Shown one piece after another: positions 1-9,073 of a stretch of 64,000 nucleotides of DNA. The notes below the pieces were generated by a model, which ran no database searches, was not told where the DNA came from, and worked only from the letters and a program-made list of their open reading frames with translations. Source of the stretch: Actinocrispum wychmicini (GTDB lineage: Bacteria > Actinomycetota > Actinomycetes > Mycobacteriales > Pseudonocardiaceae); NCBI RefSeq assembly GCF_004345645.1, contig NZ_SLWS01000001.1:646714-710713 (forward strand), read 5' to 3'. Position 1 is the first letter of the stretch. Each line of letters begins with the position of its first letter. A program made the position numbers and the translations under genes.

Positions 1-1
1 G

Positions 2-334
2 GACAAGCTGCTGGCCCCGGAACTGGCCGTCACCCTCGAACCGGACCTTGCCGAAGCGCGCGCGACGGCCCGGGTGTACCTGGCCACCTACCTGCAACTT
101 CCCAACTACACCAACAACTTCAAGCGCCTTGGCTTCACTGACGACGACTTCGCCGACGGCGGCAGCGACCGGCTGGTGGACACCCTGATCCCGCACGGTG
201 CGGACGCCGCACTGGCCAAAGCCGCCGAGCACCACGAGGCCGGCGCCGACCACGTGAACATCCAGGTGATCACCCGCGACTTCACGCTGTCCAAGGACGG
301 CATCCGCGCACTCGGCGCCGCCCTACCCCGATGA
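2..334 (+). CDS. LLM-class F420-dependent oxidoreductase, C-terminal part (start outside window)
   Basis: The reading frame is open from the left edge to the TGA at 332-334, giving about 110 C-terminal residues. The segment TYLQLPNYTNNFKRLGF followed by GADHVNIQVI resembles the C-terminal part of luciferase-like, coenzyme F420-dependent oxidoreductases of the MSMEG_4141 type (TIM-barrel proteins that transfer hydride from F420H2). The substrate cannot be read from this piece and the catalytic N-terminal part is not in the window. The gene converges on the NOS-like gene, and their 3' ends overlap by 12 nt. Confidence 0.75.
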   Translation, partial: DKLLAPELAVTLEPDLAEARATARVYLATYLQLPNYTNNFKRLGFTDDDFADGGSDRLVDTLIPHGADAALAKAAEHHEAGADHVNIQVITRDFTLSKDGIRALGAALPR

Positions 335-1330
335 TCTGTGGAACGCGGGGCGGCTGCCGCGGTTGCGTCGGGACTTGAGCCACGCCAGCCGGTGCTGGGT
401 CTCGGCGTAGTGGTCGGTGATGGTGACCCGGGCGGTGTCGAACGAGTGCAACACCGCCCGGTTCAGCTCCAGCGTGGCGCGGTCCCGCCAGAGCGTCCGG
501 TCGGTCGACGTGTCCAGTCCGAGGTGGATGGCGACCGGCCGGAGCATCGCGTACGCCGACTCGTCGGCGAGGCTCCTGGTTCCGATGTCCGTGCCCACGA
601 ACCAGGTGTTGAACGGCGCGGCGGGATAGTCGACGCCGCCGATGCGCAGCCGCATGTTGGTGATCACCGGCACGGCCGGCCACCGTAAGCCGAGGTCCGC
701 GAACCACGGCAGGTCCGGGTGCGTCAACGGCACCTCGAGGACGACCTCCGTCGGCAGGTTCACGAACGTCGGATCCGCTGTGCCCGCGCTGACGACGAGC
801 GGCAGGTGGTCGAAGGCGCCGGCCGGGGACGGTGGTCGCCAGCCGAGTGCCGTGACCCAGTCGGTGAACTCGGCGTTCCGCGCGTCGCCCCGGTCGTGGT
901 GGCCGGCGTAGCTGACCAGGTGGGCGTTCCAGATCCGCGGGCCGGGGTGGTCCGGCCGGTCCGGCGCGAAGACCGTGACCAGCGGCTGGATCCGGCCCTG
1001 GTTGGTGGCCAGCCGCAGGTGCTCGAAGCACTGCGCGGCCACGGCGTGCGCCTTGTGGATGCCACGGAGGTCACGCACCTTGAGCCGGCGCCACGGCAGG
1101 CCGCTGGTGCACCACCCGCTGTCCCGCAATGCCACCCGGGCGCCGTAGCAGAGTTCCTCGTGGGTGTGCCGGTAGGTGCCGGTCTCCTCGATCTCCGCGC
1201 GCACCACGTCCAGCCGCCGGCGCAGGGCGCCTGCCTCGGGGTGCGCGTCGTGGAACATCCGCAGGAAGTCCTCCGCCGCCGCGAAGGTGACCGATCCGCC
1301 GGTGATCGTTTCGTTATAAAGCGCGGTCAC
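323..1330 (-). CDS. divergent bacterial nitric-oxide-synthase-like oxygenase
   Basis: 335 residues from GTG 1330, a start that matches the N-terminus of bacterial NOS oxygenases. Family hallmarks run the length of the protein: TGTYRHTHEEL (about 50-60), Cys74 at the position of the axial haem thiolate, ATNQGRIQPLVTVF, DLGLRWPAVPVITNMRL, YPAAPFNTWFVGTDIGTR, and LWRDRATLELNRAVLHSF. Bacterial NOS oxidises L-arginine to citrulline and NO using haem and a pterin. Three deviations stand out. The proximal loop reads RDSGWCTSG instead of RNxxRCIGR. The arginine-binding Glu of the TEIG motif is Asp248. About 20 residues including the pterin-site DWxW-IPP segment are missing before the terminal AFHR. 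Homology to NOS is clear; NO synthesis is doubtful. No reductase is adjacent. Confidence 0.85.
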   Translation of the reverse strand: MTALYNETITGGSVTFAAAEDFLRMFHDAHPEAGALRRRLDVVRAEIEETGTYRHTHEELCYGARVALRDSGWCTSGLPWRRLKVRDLRGIHKAHAVAAQCFEHLRLATNQGRIQPLVTVFAPDRPDHPGPRIWNAHLVSYAGHHDRGDARNAEFTDWVTALGWRPPSPAGAFDHLPLVVSAGTADPTFVNLPTEVVLEVPLTHPDLPWFADLGLRWPAVPVITNMRLRIGGVDYPAAPFNTWFVGTDIGTRSLADESAYAMLRPVAIHLGLDTSTDRTLWRDRATLELNRAVLHSFDTARVTITDHYAETQHRLAWLKSRRNRGSRPAFHRSSG

Positions 1331-1461
1331 GGCCGGAAATCTACGGCCCGCGCGCACGCTCCCGACACTGCCAGACGGGTCACCTGGCCAAGCCAGCCGA
1401 TCGGGTGACCCAGCACACCGTGGGTGACCCGCTCGGCAGCTTGACCGCGGACTTGAGATCC

Positions 1462-1746
1462 CTAGCCGGTGATGTCGACGCCCTTCCAGAACGCCACCCG
1501 GTCCTTGATCTCGGCGGCCGCGTCCTTCGGCTCCGGGTAGTACCAGGCCGCGTCGGGGTTCTCCGCGCCGTCCACCCGCAACGTGTAGTAGCTGGCAGTG
1601 CCCTTCCACGGGCACACCGAGGTGGTCTCGGACGGCTGGAGGTACTGCTGTTGAACTGAATCGATCGGGAAGTAGTGGTTCCCCTCCACGACCACGGTCT
1701 CGTCACTCTCCGCTATCACTGTTCCGTTCCAGCGTGCTGTCGCCAT
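1462..1746 (-). CDS. DUF427 domain protein
   Basis: 94 residues starting MATARWNGTVIAESDETVVV, with the family core YYTLRVDGAENPDAAWYYPEPK and Cys45 in SVCPWKG. DUF427 proteins are small cytoplasmic beta-fold proteins of unknown biochemical role, common in actinobacteria. The length is normal for the single-domain form. The gene is transcribed away from fba; the 69-bp gap (1747-1815) must hold both promoters. Downstream, 1331-1461 carries nothing recognisable before the NOS-like gene. Confidence 0.85.
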   Translation of the reverse strand: MATARWNGTVIAESDETVVVEGNHYFPIDSVQQQYLQPSETTSVCPWKGTASYYTLRVDGAENPDAAWYYPEPKDAAAEIKDRVAFWKGVDITG

Positions 1747-1815
1747 AACCCCAGTTTGCCCCTCGTAGGATTCGGCTGCACACGGCATTGCCGAGCCCTG
1801 AGGAGGACGAGACCG

Positions 1816-2850
1816 ATGCCCATCGCAACACCCGAGGTCTACGCGGAGATGCTGGACAAGGCGAAGCACAACGAGTTCGCCTACCCAGCCATCAACGTCA
1901 CCTCCTCGGAGACCCTGAACGCCGCGCTGCGAGGCTTCGCCGAGGCGCAGAGCGACGGCATCGTGCAGGTGTCCACCGGCGGCGCCGAGTTCGCCTCCGG
2001 CACCAAGGTGAAGGACATGGTCACCGGCGCCACCGCGCTCGCCGAGTACGCCCACGTGGTGGCGGCGAAGTACCCGGTGAACATCGCGCTGCACACCGAC
2101 CACTGCCCCAAGGACAAGCTGGACGGCTTCGTCCGCCCGCTGATCGAGATCAGCAAGGACCGTGTCGCCCGCGGCCAGAACCCGCTGTTCCAGTCGCACA
2201 TGTGGGACGGCAGCGCGGTCCCGATCGACGAGAACCTGAAGATCGCGGCCGAACTGCTCACCCAGACCGTCGAGGCCAACATCATCCTCGAGGTCGAGAT
2301 CGGCGTGGTCGGCGGCGAAGAGGACGGCGTCGCCAACGAGATCAACGAGAAGCTGTACACCAGCGAAGAGGACTACCTGAAGACCCTGGACGCCCTCGGC
2401 GCGGGCGAGCGCGGCCGGTACCTGCTCGCCGCGACCTTCGGCAACGTCCACGGCGTCTACAAGCCCGGCAACGTGAAGCTGCGCCCAGAGGTGCTGAAGC
2501 GCGGCCAGGAGGTGGCCGCCCAGAAACTCGGCCGCCCCGCCGACGCCAAACCCTTCGAACTGGTCTTCCACGGCGGCTCCGGCTCGGAACTCTCGGAGAT
2601 CCACGAAGCGCTCAGCTACGGCGTGGTGAAGATGAACATCGACACTGACACCCAGTACGCCTTCACCCGCCCGATCGCCGACCACATGCTCAAGAACTAC
2701 GACGGCGTCCTGAAAATCGACGGCGAAGTGGGCAACAAGAAAGCCTACGACCCCCGCAGCTACCTGAAGATCGCCGAACAAGCGATGGCCGCCCGAGTCA
2801 CCGAAGCCTGCCAGCACCTGAAGTCCGCCGGCCGCATGCTCGCCGGCTGA
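1816..2850 (+). CDS. fba: class II fructose-bisphosphate aldolase
   Basis: 344 residues. The enzyme cleaves fructose 1,6-bisphosphate into dihydroxyacetone phosphate and glyceraldehyde 3-phosphate (glycolysis/gluconeogenesis, cytoplasm, Zn2+-dependent). Asp95-His96 in LHTDHC supply the catalytic acid and a zinc ligand; GNVHGVYKPGNVKLRPE and VFHGGSGS form the remaining metal and phosphate site. The ATG at 1816 is chosen because AGGAGGAC lies just upstream and the protein then begins MPIATPEVY, as in FbaA-type orthologues. An in-frame upstream extension to 1675 has no support. A hairpin follows the stop. Confidence 0.97.
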   Translation: MPIATPEVYAEMLDKAKHNEFAYPAINVTSSETLNAALRGFAEAQSDGIVQVSTGGAEFASGTKVKDMVTGATALAEYAHVVAAKYPVNIALHTDHCPKDKLDGFVRPLIEISKDRVARGQNPLFQSHMWDGSAVPIDENLKIAAELLTQTVEANIILEVEIGVVGGEEDGVANEINEKLYTSEEDYLKTLDALGAGERGRYLLAATFGNVHGVYKPGNVKLRPEVLKRGQEVAAQKLGRPADAKPFELVFHGGSGSELSEIHEALSYGVVKMNIDTDTQYAFTRPIADHMLKNYDGVLKIDGEVGNKKAYDPRSYLKIAEQAMAARVTEACQHLKSAGRMLAG

Positions 2851-2863
2851 CCCACACCGATCG

Positions 2864-2903
2864 AGTGAAGTCCGTGCGGGCGGACCGTTCGCACGGACTC
2901 ACT
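2864..2903 (+). terminator. rho-independent-like hairpin after fba
   Basis: A 10-bp perfect stem (2869-2878 with 2890-2899, AGTCCGTGCG/CGCACGGACT) extends by 4 bp past a one-base bulge and encloses an 11-nt loop. It lies 13 nt after the fba stop codon. There is no U tract, as is usual in high-GC actinobacteria. Confidence 0.6.
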
Positions 2904-2996
2904 GTTGCCAAAGCCCCTTTCCAAGCGCCCCAACGGATAGACTGGCCCCGGGGTCGCCCCCGCGCGAATTCCAGGGGTCGTCGCAACATGGGTTGA

Positions 2997-3837
2997 TCAA
3001 CTGGCTTCGGCGAGGAGCCTAGCCAGGCGTTCGGCTGGGGTCTCCGAGTCGAGCGTTTTGCGTGGGCGGCTGTTGAGTTCGGCGGCGATGGCATCGAGGT
3101 CGTCGCGGGTGTGTCGGGACAGGTCAGTGCCTTTGGGGAAGTACTCGCGCAGCAGGCCGTTGGTGTTCTCGTTGCTGCCGCGTTGCCAGGGGCTGCGTGC
3201 CGATCGCGGACTTGCGGGCTTTGCCGATGATCAGGTCGCCTTCCCAGTGGCCGGGGATGGCTCGGTCCGCGGCTTCGGCCGGAGGCTCGCTGATCATCAC
3301 CATGTCGCGGGACATGCGGGGTTGTCGTGTGGTGGCCTGTCGGTGGGGGGCGGCGCAGGGCACGCCCAGTGCGCAAGGCGCGGGTCAGCTCGCGGCGCAG
3401 TTCGCCGCGTCCCTGGACATTGAGGGCGTGGTAGATCGTCTCGTGGGTCTCGCGCATCTCCGGCCGGTCGGGGAAGCGTGCCCGCAGCGCGTTGCTGATC
3501 TGCTCCGGGCTCCATCTCATTGTCAGGTGGCCCTGGACGAACTCGCGCAGCTCGGGATTCTGGGCGATCTTGCCCGGTTTCGGGCGTGGCCGGCGAGCGT
3601 CAGCGCGGGCCTGTGCGGCGTGGGCCGGTACTGGCCATTGTCGGGGTGCCGGTTGCGGTGGACTTCCCGGCTGATGGTCGAGGGCGCTCGACCCAGTTCG
3701 GTCGCGATGGTGCGAAGGGACGCCTTCTCTCGCAGCCGGTCTGCGATTCGGATGCGCTCGGACTCCAGCAGATAGCGAGAAGGGCCTGCCGAGGGCGGCT
3801 CCCGATAGATCGGGGATGCCGCCCTCGGCAGGCCCTT
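2997..3837 (-). pseudogene. IS30-family transposase remnant, frameshifted and internally deleted
   Basis: Pieces of one IS30 transposase appear in order on the minus strand but in three frames. The HTH part (ATELGRAPSTISREV) and the first catalytic block ([20 protein letters not shown]) share one frame. The segment between them (LREFVQGHLTMRWSPEQIS, ETIYHALNVQGRGELRREL) is in a second. The C-terminal part ([20 protein letters not shown] to the stop at 2997) is in a third. Between SAIGT and GSNENTNG about 90 residues are missing, including the second catalytic Asp of the DDE triad. The first Asp (GHWEGD) and last Glu (SNEN) remain. The element cannot make transposase. Clear IS ends and target duplications were not found. 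Confidence 0.85.
3780..3837. repeat. 20-bp perfect palindrome inside the IS30 remnant
   Basis: Positions 3780-3799 and 3818-3837 are perfect reverse complements (arms begin AAGGGCCTGCCGAGG). The 18-nt loop contains a further CCCGAT/ATCGGG pairing, so nearly all 58 bases can pair. It sits at the 5' end of the transposase reading frame. Confidence 0.85.
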
Positions 3838-3947
3838 GCTCGGAGAGGGTGGGGACTTCGCTGCGGATGGTCGGCCGGGAGACAGGACGAAGCACCGGTT
3901 TGTGGTGCGAGCACGCACCTGGTTGAGGCCCGGCGCTCGTTGCGTTG

Positions 3948-4238
3948 TCAGCCGAAGGGCGACCGCTCGCCGTTCGCGTCGTACAGCTTCACGTTGTCGG
4001 CTCGGATGGGGATTCCCGTGTCCGGGGCCGCGGCGACCGCGCGCCACGCGTCCAGGTGTGCCTGGGATTCCCACCGCTCGAAGTTGTTCACCCGGGCGGG
4101 GTTCAGTGGGTCGGCGGTGATGGCCAGGTCGAGGCAGCCTGGGGCGGCGCGTCCCCGGCGCAGGAGGTCGTGGTGGGCGGCGACGAACGTGTCGCGGTGC
4201 TCCGGGTCGACTTCCAGGTAGCCGGCGATGATCAGCAT
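3948..4238 (-). CDS. antibiotic biosynthesis monooxygenase (ABM) domain protein
   Basis: 96 residues starting MLIIAGYLEVDPEHRDTFVA and containing the ABM ferredoxin-like pattern: APGCLDLAITADPLNPARV, then NNFERWESQAHLDAWRA. Small ABM/YgiN proteins are dimeric cofactor-free quinol or polyketide monooxygenases, or haem-binding relatives. The substrate here cannot be inferred. The start is supported by GAAGGG 6 nt before the ATG. Two TGATCAG direct repeats lie upstream. The gene is flanked by an IS remnant and the conserved DUF3151 gene, so it may be an insertion into an otherwise conserved fba-purA interval. Confidence 0.8.
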   Translation of the reverse strand: MLIIAGYLEVDPEHRDTFVAAHHDLLRRGRAAPGCLDLAITADPLNPARVNNFERWESQAHLDAWRAVAAAPDTGIPIRADNVKLYDANGERSPFG

Positions 4239-4252
4239 GAGTGCCCTTCCGA

Positions 4253-4275
4253 TGATCAGGGTCGTCAGTGATCAG
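4253..4275 (-). promoter_or_regulatory. paired TGATCAG direct repeats upstream of the ABM gene
   Basis: TGATCAG occurs at 4253-4259 and 4269-4275, 16 bp apart, in the divergent interval between the ABM gene and the DUF3151 gene. The spacing suggests two adjacent half-sites of a regulator; no binding protein is identified. Confidence 0.3.
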
Positions 4276-4372
4276 ACAGTGGACGCCGGGGAAAGTCATC
4301 GGGTACCGGCATGGCGATCGTTGGTGACCCTCGCGGCGCCGGCGAGCCTGCTGGGCTGATTTGATGGGTGTC

Positions 4373-4771
4373 ATGCACGATAACCTGCTTGGCCCGGAGC
4401 CCACGTTGTTGCCCGACCGTGCGGAGCAGCAGGCCGCTGTCGACGGTGGCACGGATGCCGCCGAGGTCGTCGCCACCTGGCCGGACTTCAGTGAGGGGTG
4501 GGCGATCCTGGCCGAACGCGCGTTGGCGAACGACGAGACGGTCGCGGCGTACGCCTATGCCCGCACCGGCTACCACCGGGGGCTGGACCAGTTGCGTCGC
4601 TCGGGGTGGAAGGGCTTCGGTCCGGTCCCGTGGGCGCACCGGCCGAACCGGGGTTTCCTGCGCGCGCTGGCGGCTTTGGGCCGCGCCGCGCAACGGATCG
4701 GGGAGACCGAGGAGTATGAGCGGGTCAGGAAGTTCCTGACCGACTCCGACCCGGCCGCCCCCGGCATCTAG
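4373..4771 (+). CDS. DUF3151 domain protein
   Basis: 132 residues from the ATG at 4373, giving the family-typical start MHDNLLGPEPTLLP. The conserved block AYAYARTGYHRGLDQLRRSGWKG and the tail NRGFLRALAALGRAA identify DUF3151, a helical protein of unknown function that is nearly universal in mycobacteria and relatives. In Mycobacterium tuberculosis the orthologue (Rv0360c) also lies between fba and purA, so this is conserved synteny. Alternative in-frame starts at 4361 and 4364 are less likely. Confidence 0.88.
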   Translation: MHDNLLGPEPTLLPDRAEQQAAVDGGTDAAEVVATWPDFSEGWAILAERALANDETVAAYAYARTGYHRGLDQLRRSGWKGFGPVPWAHRPNRGFLRALAALGRAAQRIGETEEYERVRKFLTDSDPAAPGI

Positions 4772-4788
4772 GACGGCCGGGAGACGCC

Positions 4789-5415
4789 TCAGCAGCGGCC
4801 GAGCATGGACGTCAGAGCGGACTTCTCGGCGCTGTTGACGGTCAGCGCCCACTTGTACTTCGAGGCGACCCACATCCGCGCGTAGGTGCACCAGTACGAC
4901 GTGAGTGGCGGCTTCCAGACGTCCGGCGACTTGTCGCCCTTGGCCTGGTTCACGTTGTCGGTGACCGCGATCAGCTGTGGGCTGGACAGGTCGTTGGCGA
5001 ACTGCTCGCGTTTGGCGGTCGTCCAGGAACGGGCGCCGGTGCGCCACGCGTTCGCCAGCGGGACGACGTGGTCGATGTCGACGTCGGACGCGGCGTGCCA
5101 GGTGGCGCCGTCGTACGGGCTCAACCAGGTGCCGGAGGTGGCCGAGCAGGACGCACTGGTGACGACGTTGGTGCCGTCCCGCTTGAGCACTGTCTCCCGT
5201 GTGTCGCACGTGCCCGACACGATGTGCCAGTGCGGGAACAGGTCGCGGCTGTAGCCGGTCATGGTCCCGTCGGCCGCGACGGTCAGCGACGCGAGTTCCG
5301 ACCGGGCCGTGGCAGCGGTCGGGATGCCCGGCGGGGTCGCGTTCGCGACACCCACGAGACTCAACAGGAGCGCGAGGACAAGCGGCAGGGTCCGTAAGGC
5401 GTTCTTGGCGGACAT
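4789..5415 (-). CDS. secreted HNH-family (DUF1524/GmrSD C-terminal-like) nuclease
   Basis: 208 residues. Residues 1-27 form a Sec signal peptide (basic start, LPLVLALLLSLVGVANA). The rest matches the short actinobacterial secreted HNH nucleases: YSRDLFPHW, four cysteines likely forming disulfides (GTCDTRETVL, SASCSAT, YWCTY, LGRC), the nuclease core DIDHVVPLANAW, and SPQLIAVTDNVNQAKGDKSPD. Asp-His of DIDH is the expected general base/metal site and Asn of NVNQAKGD a structural ligand. It probably degrades extracellular DNA for nutrients or competition. The ATG at 5415 has a strong GGAGGTGAC ribosome site that is itself buried in a stem-loop. Confidence 0.85.
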   Translation of the reverse strand: MSAKNALRTLPLVLALLLSLVGVANATPPGIPTAATARSELASLTVAADGTMTGYSRDLFPHWHIVSGTCDTRETVLKRDGTNVVTSASCSATSGTWLSPYDGATWHAASDVDIDHVVPLANAWRTGARSWTTAKREQFANDLSSPQLIAVTDNVNQAKGDKSPDVWKPPLTSYWCTYARMWVASKYKWALTVNSAEKSALTSMLGRC

Positions 5416-5416
5416 G

Positions 5417-5462
5417 TCACCTCCGTGTTGTGGGTCACGTCGACCGTGACTCACGGAGGTGA
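5417..5462 (-). promoter_or_regulatory. stem-loop that sequesters the ribosome-binding site of the secreted nuclease gene
   Basis: An 11-bp perfect inverted repeat (5417-5427 and 5452-5462, TCACCTCCGTG/CACGGAGGTGA) ends one base before the ATG. Its promoter-distal arm contains the whole Shine-Dalgarno sequence GGAGGTGA. Inside the loop GTCACG/CGTGAC forms a second small palindrome. In the mRNA this would hide the start site, so translation may be conditional; alternatively the DNA palindrome is an operator. Confidence 0.55.
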
Positions 5463-5503
5463 CCAGAGACAACACCTTCGGGTGACGCCTTGGCGACTGA
5501 CCG

Positions 5504-6166
5504 TTAAACGACACCTCGGGCGACGCGCAGGTCCTCGGTGTGCCGGTACCACGTCCACCGGGTCATCGGCCGTGGATGGACCGTGCCGTCCTTGACCGGG
5601 ACGATCGGCAGGGTGCCGAGCTGGAACGCCCGGCCGTGCAACTCGCGCAAGCGTTTGCCTGTCAGGCCGCGGTGGATCACCTTCACGACGACACCCTGCG
5701 GACCGGGTGTGACCTCCACCGCGCTGACCTTCCCGCGGAACGCCAAGGTGTCGTCGCAGTAGCCGACGCCCTTGGTGGTGCCGATCTCACCGAGGCCGAC
5801 CAGCACGCCACCGGCGTCGTCGCGGACCAATGGGACCGAATCCACCTCGCCACCCAACGCCACCGCCACCGCGTCGCCATGCACCCCCCAGAGCGCGAGC
5901 ACGGCCGAGTCCTTGGTCGGTACGAACCCGACCACGACACTCCCGAGCAGTTCCCGGCGCATGATCCGCAGCACAACGGCGGCCAGGTCAGCGTCGGTGC
6001 CGAGGACCACCAGACGGCGGTCGCCGAGGGTGCCGAGCTGGGGATCCACCTCCGGACGGCCGGGTGTCGCGGCCACTTCGAGCACGTCGACGCCGTCACG
6101 CTCGGTCAGCTCCGCGAACCGACGGTGATTCACGGCATCGCCGCAGGCCAATACGAGTGCACCCAA
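5504..6166 (-). CDS. conserved hypothetical protein next to purA
   Basis: 220 residues, soluble, with no membrane segment. The N-terminal half is alpha/beta-like (ALVLACGDAVNHRRFAELTE, LGDRRLVVLGTDADLAAVVLRIMRREL). The C-terminal half is rich in short beta strands (FRGKVSAVEVTPGPQGVVVKV, FQLGTLPIVPVKDGTVHPRP). The overall layout is weakly reminiscent of a lipid/NAD-kinase-like two-domain fold, but no signature is convincing and I do not assign a function. TTG at 6166 is the best start (GGAG about 6 nt upstream). It is divergent from purA with a 63-bp gap. Confidence 0.7.
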   Translation of the reverse strand: MGALVLACGDAVNHRRFAELTERDGVDVLEVAATPGRPEVDPQLGTLGDRRLVVLGTDADLAAVVLRIMRRELLGSVVVGFVPTKDSAVLALWGVHGDAVAVALGGEVDSVPLVRDDAGGVLVGLGEIGTTKGVGYCDDTLAFRGKVSAVEVTPGPQGVVVKVIHRGLTGKRLRELHGRAFQLGTLPIVPVKDGTVHPRPMTRWTWYRHTEDLRVARGVV

Positions 6167-6184
6167 CCCAAGCTCCTGGTCTAG

Positions 6185-7519
<1,335 letters not shown>

Positions 7520-7564
7520 ACACCCCGTCCACATCCCGGGACCCACTATTCGGGAGGCGTTGAC

Positions 7565-7580
7565 GGCCCGCTGACGGGCC
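7565..7580 (+). terminator. short GC hairpin after purA
   Basis: GGCCCG (7565-7570) and CGGGCC (7575-7580) flank a CTGA tetraloop, 45 nt after the purA stop and 15 nt before the ABC permease start. It is plausible as a weak terminator separating purA from the ssu operon. Confidence 0.4.
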
Positions 7581-7595
7581 CGAACACTCGGCCCC

Positions 7596-8414
7596 ATGAG
7601 TGGGACATCACTCGCCACGCGGCCGGTGGTCGGGCAACCCGTTGCGGCGCCGTCGAAACGGCGGCGTTGGCGGCTTCCTGACCTGCGCAGGTGGATCAGT
7701 CCACTTGCGATAGTCGGGCTGTGGCAGCTGGCGAGCGGCACCGGCCTGCTGCCGGCGGACAAGCTCAGCTCGCCGTGGACCGTGCTGCGGTCCGGCGTCG
7801 AGCTGGCGCGCAGCGGTGAGCTGGGTGAGGCGTTCGTCGTCTCGTTGCGGCGGGTGGCCGTCGGGTTCGTGATCGGCGCGGTCGTCGGGCTGGTGCTCGG
7901 CATCGTCTCGGGGTTGTCGAAGTGGGGCGCGGCACTGGTCGACCCGCCGGTGCAGATGCTGCGGACGTTGCCGTTCCTCGGGCTGATCCCGTTGTTCATC
8001 CTGTGGTTCGGGATCGGCGAGGAGCCGAAGATCGCCCTGGTGGCGCTCGGCGTGTCGTTTCCGTTGTACCTCAACGTGCATTCGGCCATCCGGGGCACCG
8101 AGCCGCAGCTGATCGACGCGAGCAGGGTCCTCGGGTTCACCAGGGTGGAACGGCTTCGGCACGTGGTGCTGCCGTCGGCGGTGCCGCAGACCCTGGTCGG
8201 GGTCCGGCAGTCGTTGGGGGTCGCCTGGCTTTCGCTGATCGTCGGCGAGCAGATCAACGCCGACGCGGGACTCGGGTATCTGATCAACAACGCGCGTGAC
8301 TTCCTGCGCACGGACGTCATCGTGGTCGGCCTTGTCGTGTACGCGATTCTGGGCCTGGTCACCGATGCCCTGGTGCGGCTGCTGGAACGGAGGGCGCTGC
8401 GATGGCGGGGGTGA
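7596..8414 (+). CDS. ssuC: aliphatic sulfonate ABC transporter permease
   Basis: 272 residues with about six membrane helices after a basic cytoplasmic N-terminus (PSKRRRWRLPDLRRW). The binding-protein-dependent transport motif that contacts the ATPase is visible at IDASRVLGFTRVERLRHVVLP, typical of the SsuC/TauC group. First gene of a four-gene operon: its end overlaps the ATPase gene by 13 nt, followed by the binding lipoprotein and an alkanesulfonate monooxygenase. That context favours sulfonate over nitrate or taurine, though TauC remains possible. Confidence 0.88.
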   Translation: MSGTSLATRPVVGQPVAAPSKRRRWRLPDLRRWISPLAIVGLWQLASGTGLLPADKLSSPWTVLRSGVELARSGELGEAFVVSLRRVAVGFVIGAVVGLVLGIVSGLSKWGAALVDPPVQMLRTLPFLGLIPLFILWFGIGEEPKIALVALGVSFPLYLNVHSAIRGTEPQLIDASRVLGFTRVERLRHVVLPSAVPQTLVGVRQSLGVAWLSLIVGEQINADAGLGYLINNARDFLRTDVIVVGLVVYAILGLVTDALVRLLERRALRWRG

Positions 8415-9073
8415 CGGTTCGCGGCCTGACCAAACGGTACGGCGAGCGGGTCGTGCTCGACCGGCTGGACCTGGACATCGCGCCGGGCGAGTTCGTGGCC
8501 TTGTTGGGGCACAGCGGTTCCGGTAAGTCGACGCTGCTGCGGGTACTCGCCGGGGTCGACCGGGAAGTCGAAGGTGAGGCGCGGGTCGACGGCACGGTGT
8601 CCATGGCGTTCCAGCAGCCGCGGTTGCTGCCGTGGCGACGGGTGTGGCGCAACATCGTGCTCGGCCTGCACAAGCCGGACGCCGGTCGTGAGCTGGCGCT
8701 GAAGGCACTGGCCGAGGTGCGGCTGGCCGACCACGCCGACAAGTGGCCGCGCACGTTGTCCGGCGGCGAGGCGCAACGCGTGTCGTTGGCTCGGGCTTTG
8801 GTGCGTGAGCCCGACCTGCTGTTGCTGGACGAGCCGTTCGCGGCTCTGGACGCCTTGACCCGGTTGGCGATGCACCGGCTGGTGCTGGACCTGTGGCGGG
8901 CGCACCGGCCGTCGGTGCTGCTGGTCACGCACGACGTCGACGAGGCGTTGCGGCTCGCCTCCCGGGTCCTGGTGCTGTCCGGTGGCCGGATCGTCAGTGA
9001 ACACACGCCCGGCGAGCACGTCCGGGCCGCCGTCCTCGCCGACCTTGGAGTGAGTGAAAGTGCGACTGCGTAA
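8402..9073 (+). CDS. ssuB: aliphatic sulfonate ABC transporter ATPase
   Basis: 223 residues, a single ABC domain. Walker A GHSGSGKST (36-44), Q-loop FQQPRLLPWRR (the LLPW pattern is typical of nitrate/sulfonate/taurine importers), signature LSGGEAQR, Walker B LLLLDEPF, D-loop and switch His in VTHD are all canonical, so the subunit should be active. It starts inside the permease gene and its own end overlaps the binding-protein gene by 20 nt, so the three are translationally coupled. Confidence 0.92.
   Translation: MAGVTVRGLTKRYGERVVLDRLDLDIAPGEFVALLGHSGSGKSTLLRVLAGVDREVEGEARVDGTVSMAFQQPRLLPWRRVWRNIVLGLHKPDAGRELALKALAEVRLADHADKWPRTLSGGEAQRVSLARALVREPDLLLLDEPFAALDALTRLAMHRLVLDLWRAHRPSVLLVTHDVDEALRLASRVLVLSGGRIVSEHTPGEHVRAAVLADLGVSESATA

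Noticed and set aside
1331..1615. N-terminal extension of the NOS-like frame to 1615
   Set aside because: It would overlap the DUF427 gene in antisense and adds sequence unlike any NOS N-terminus; GTG 1330 matches the family start.
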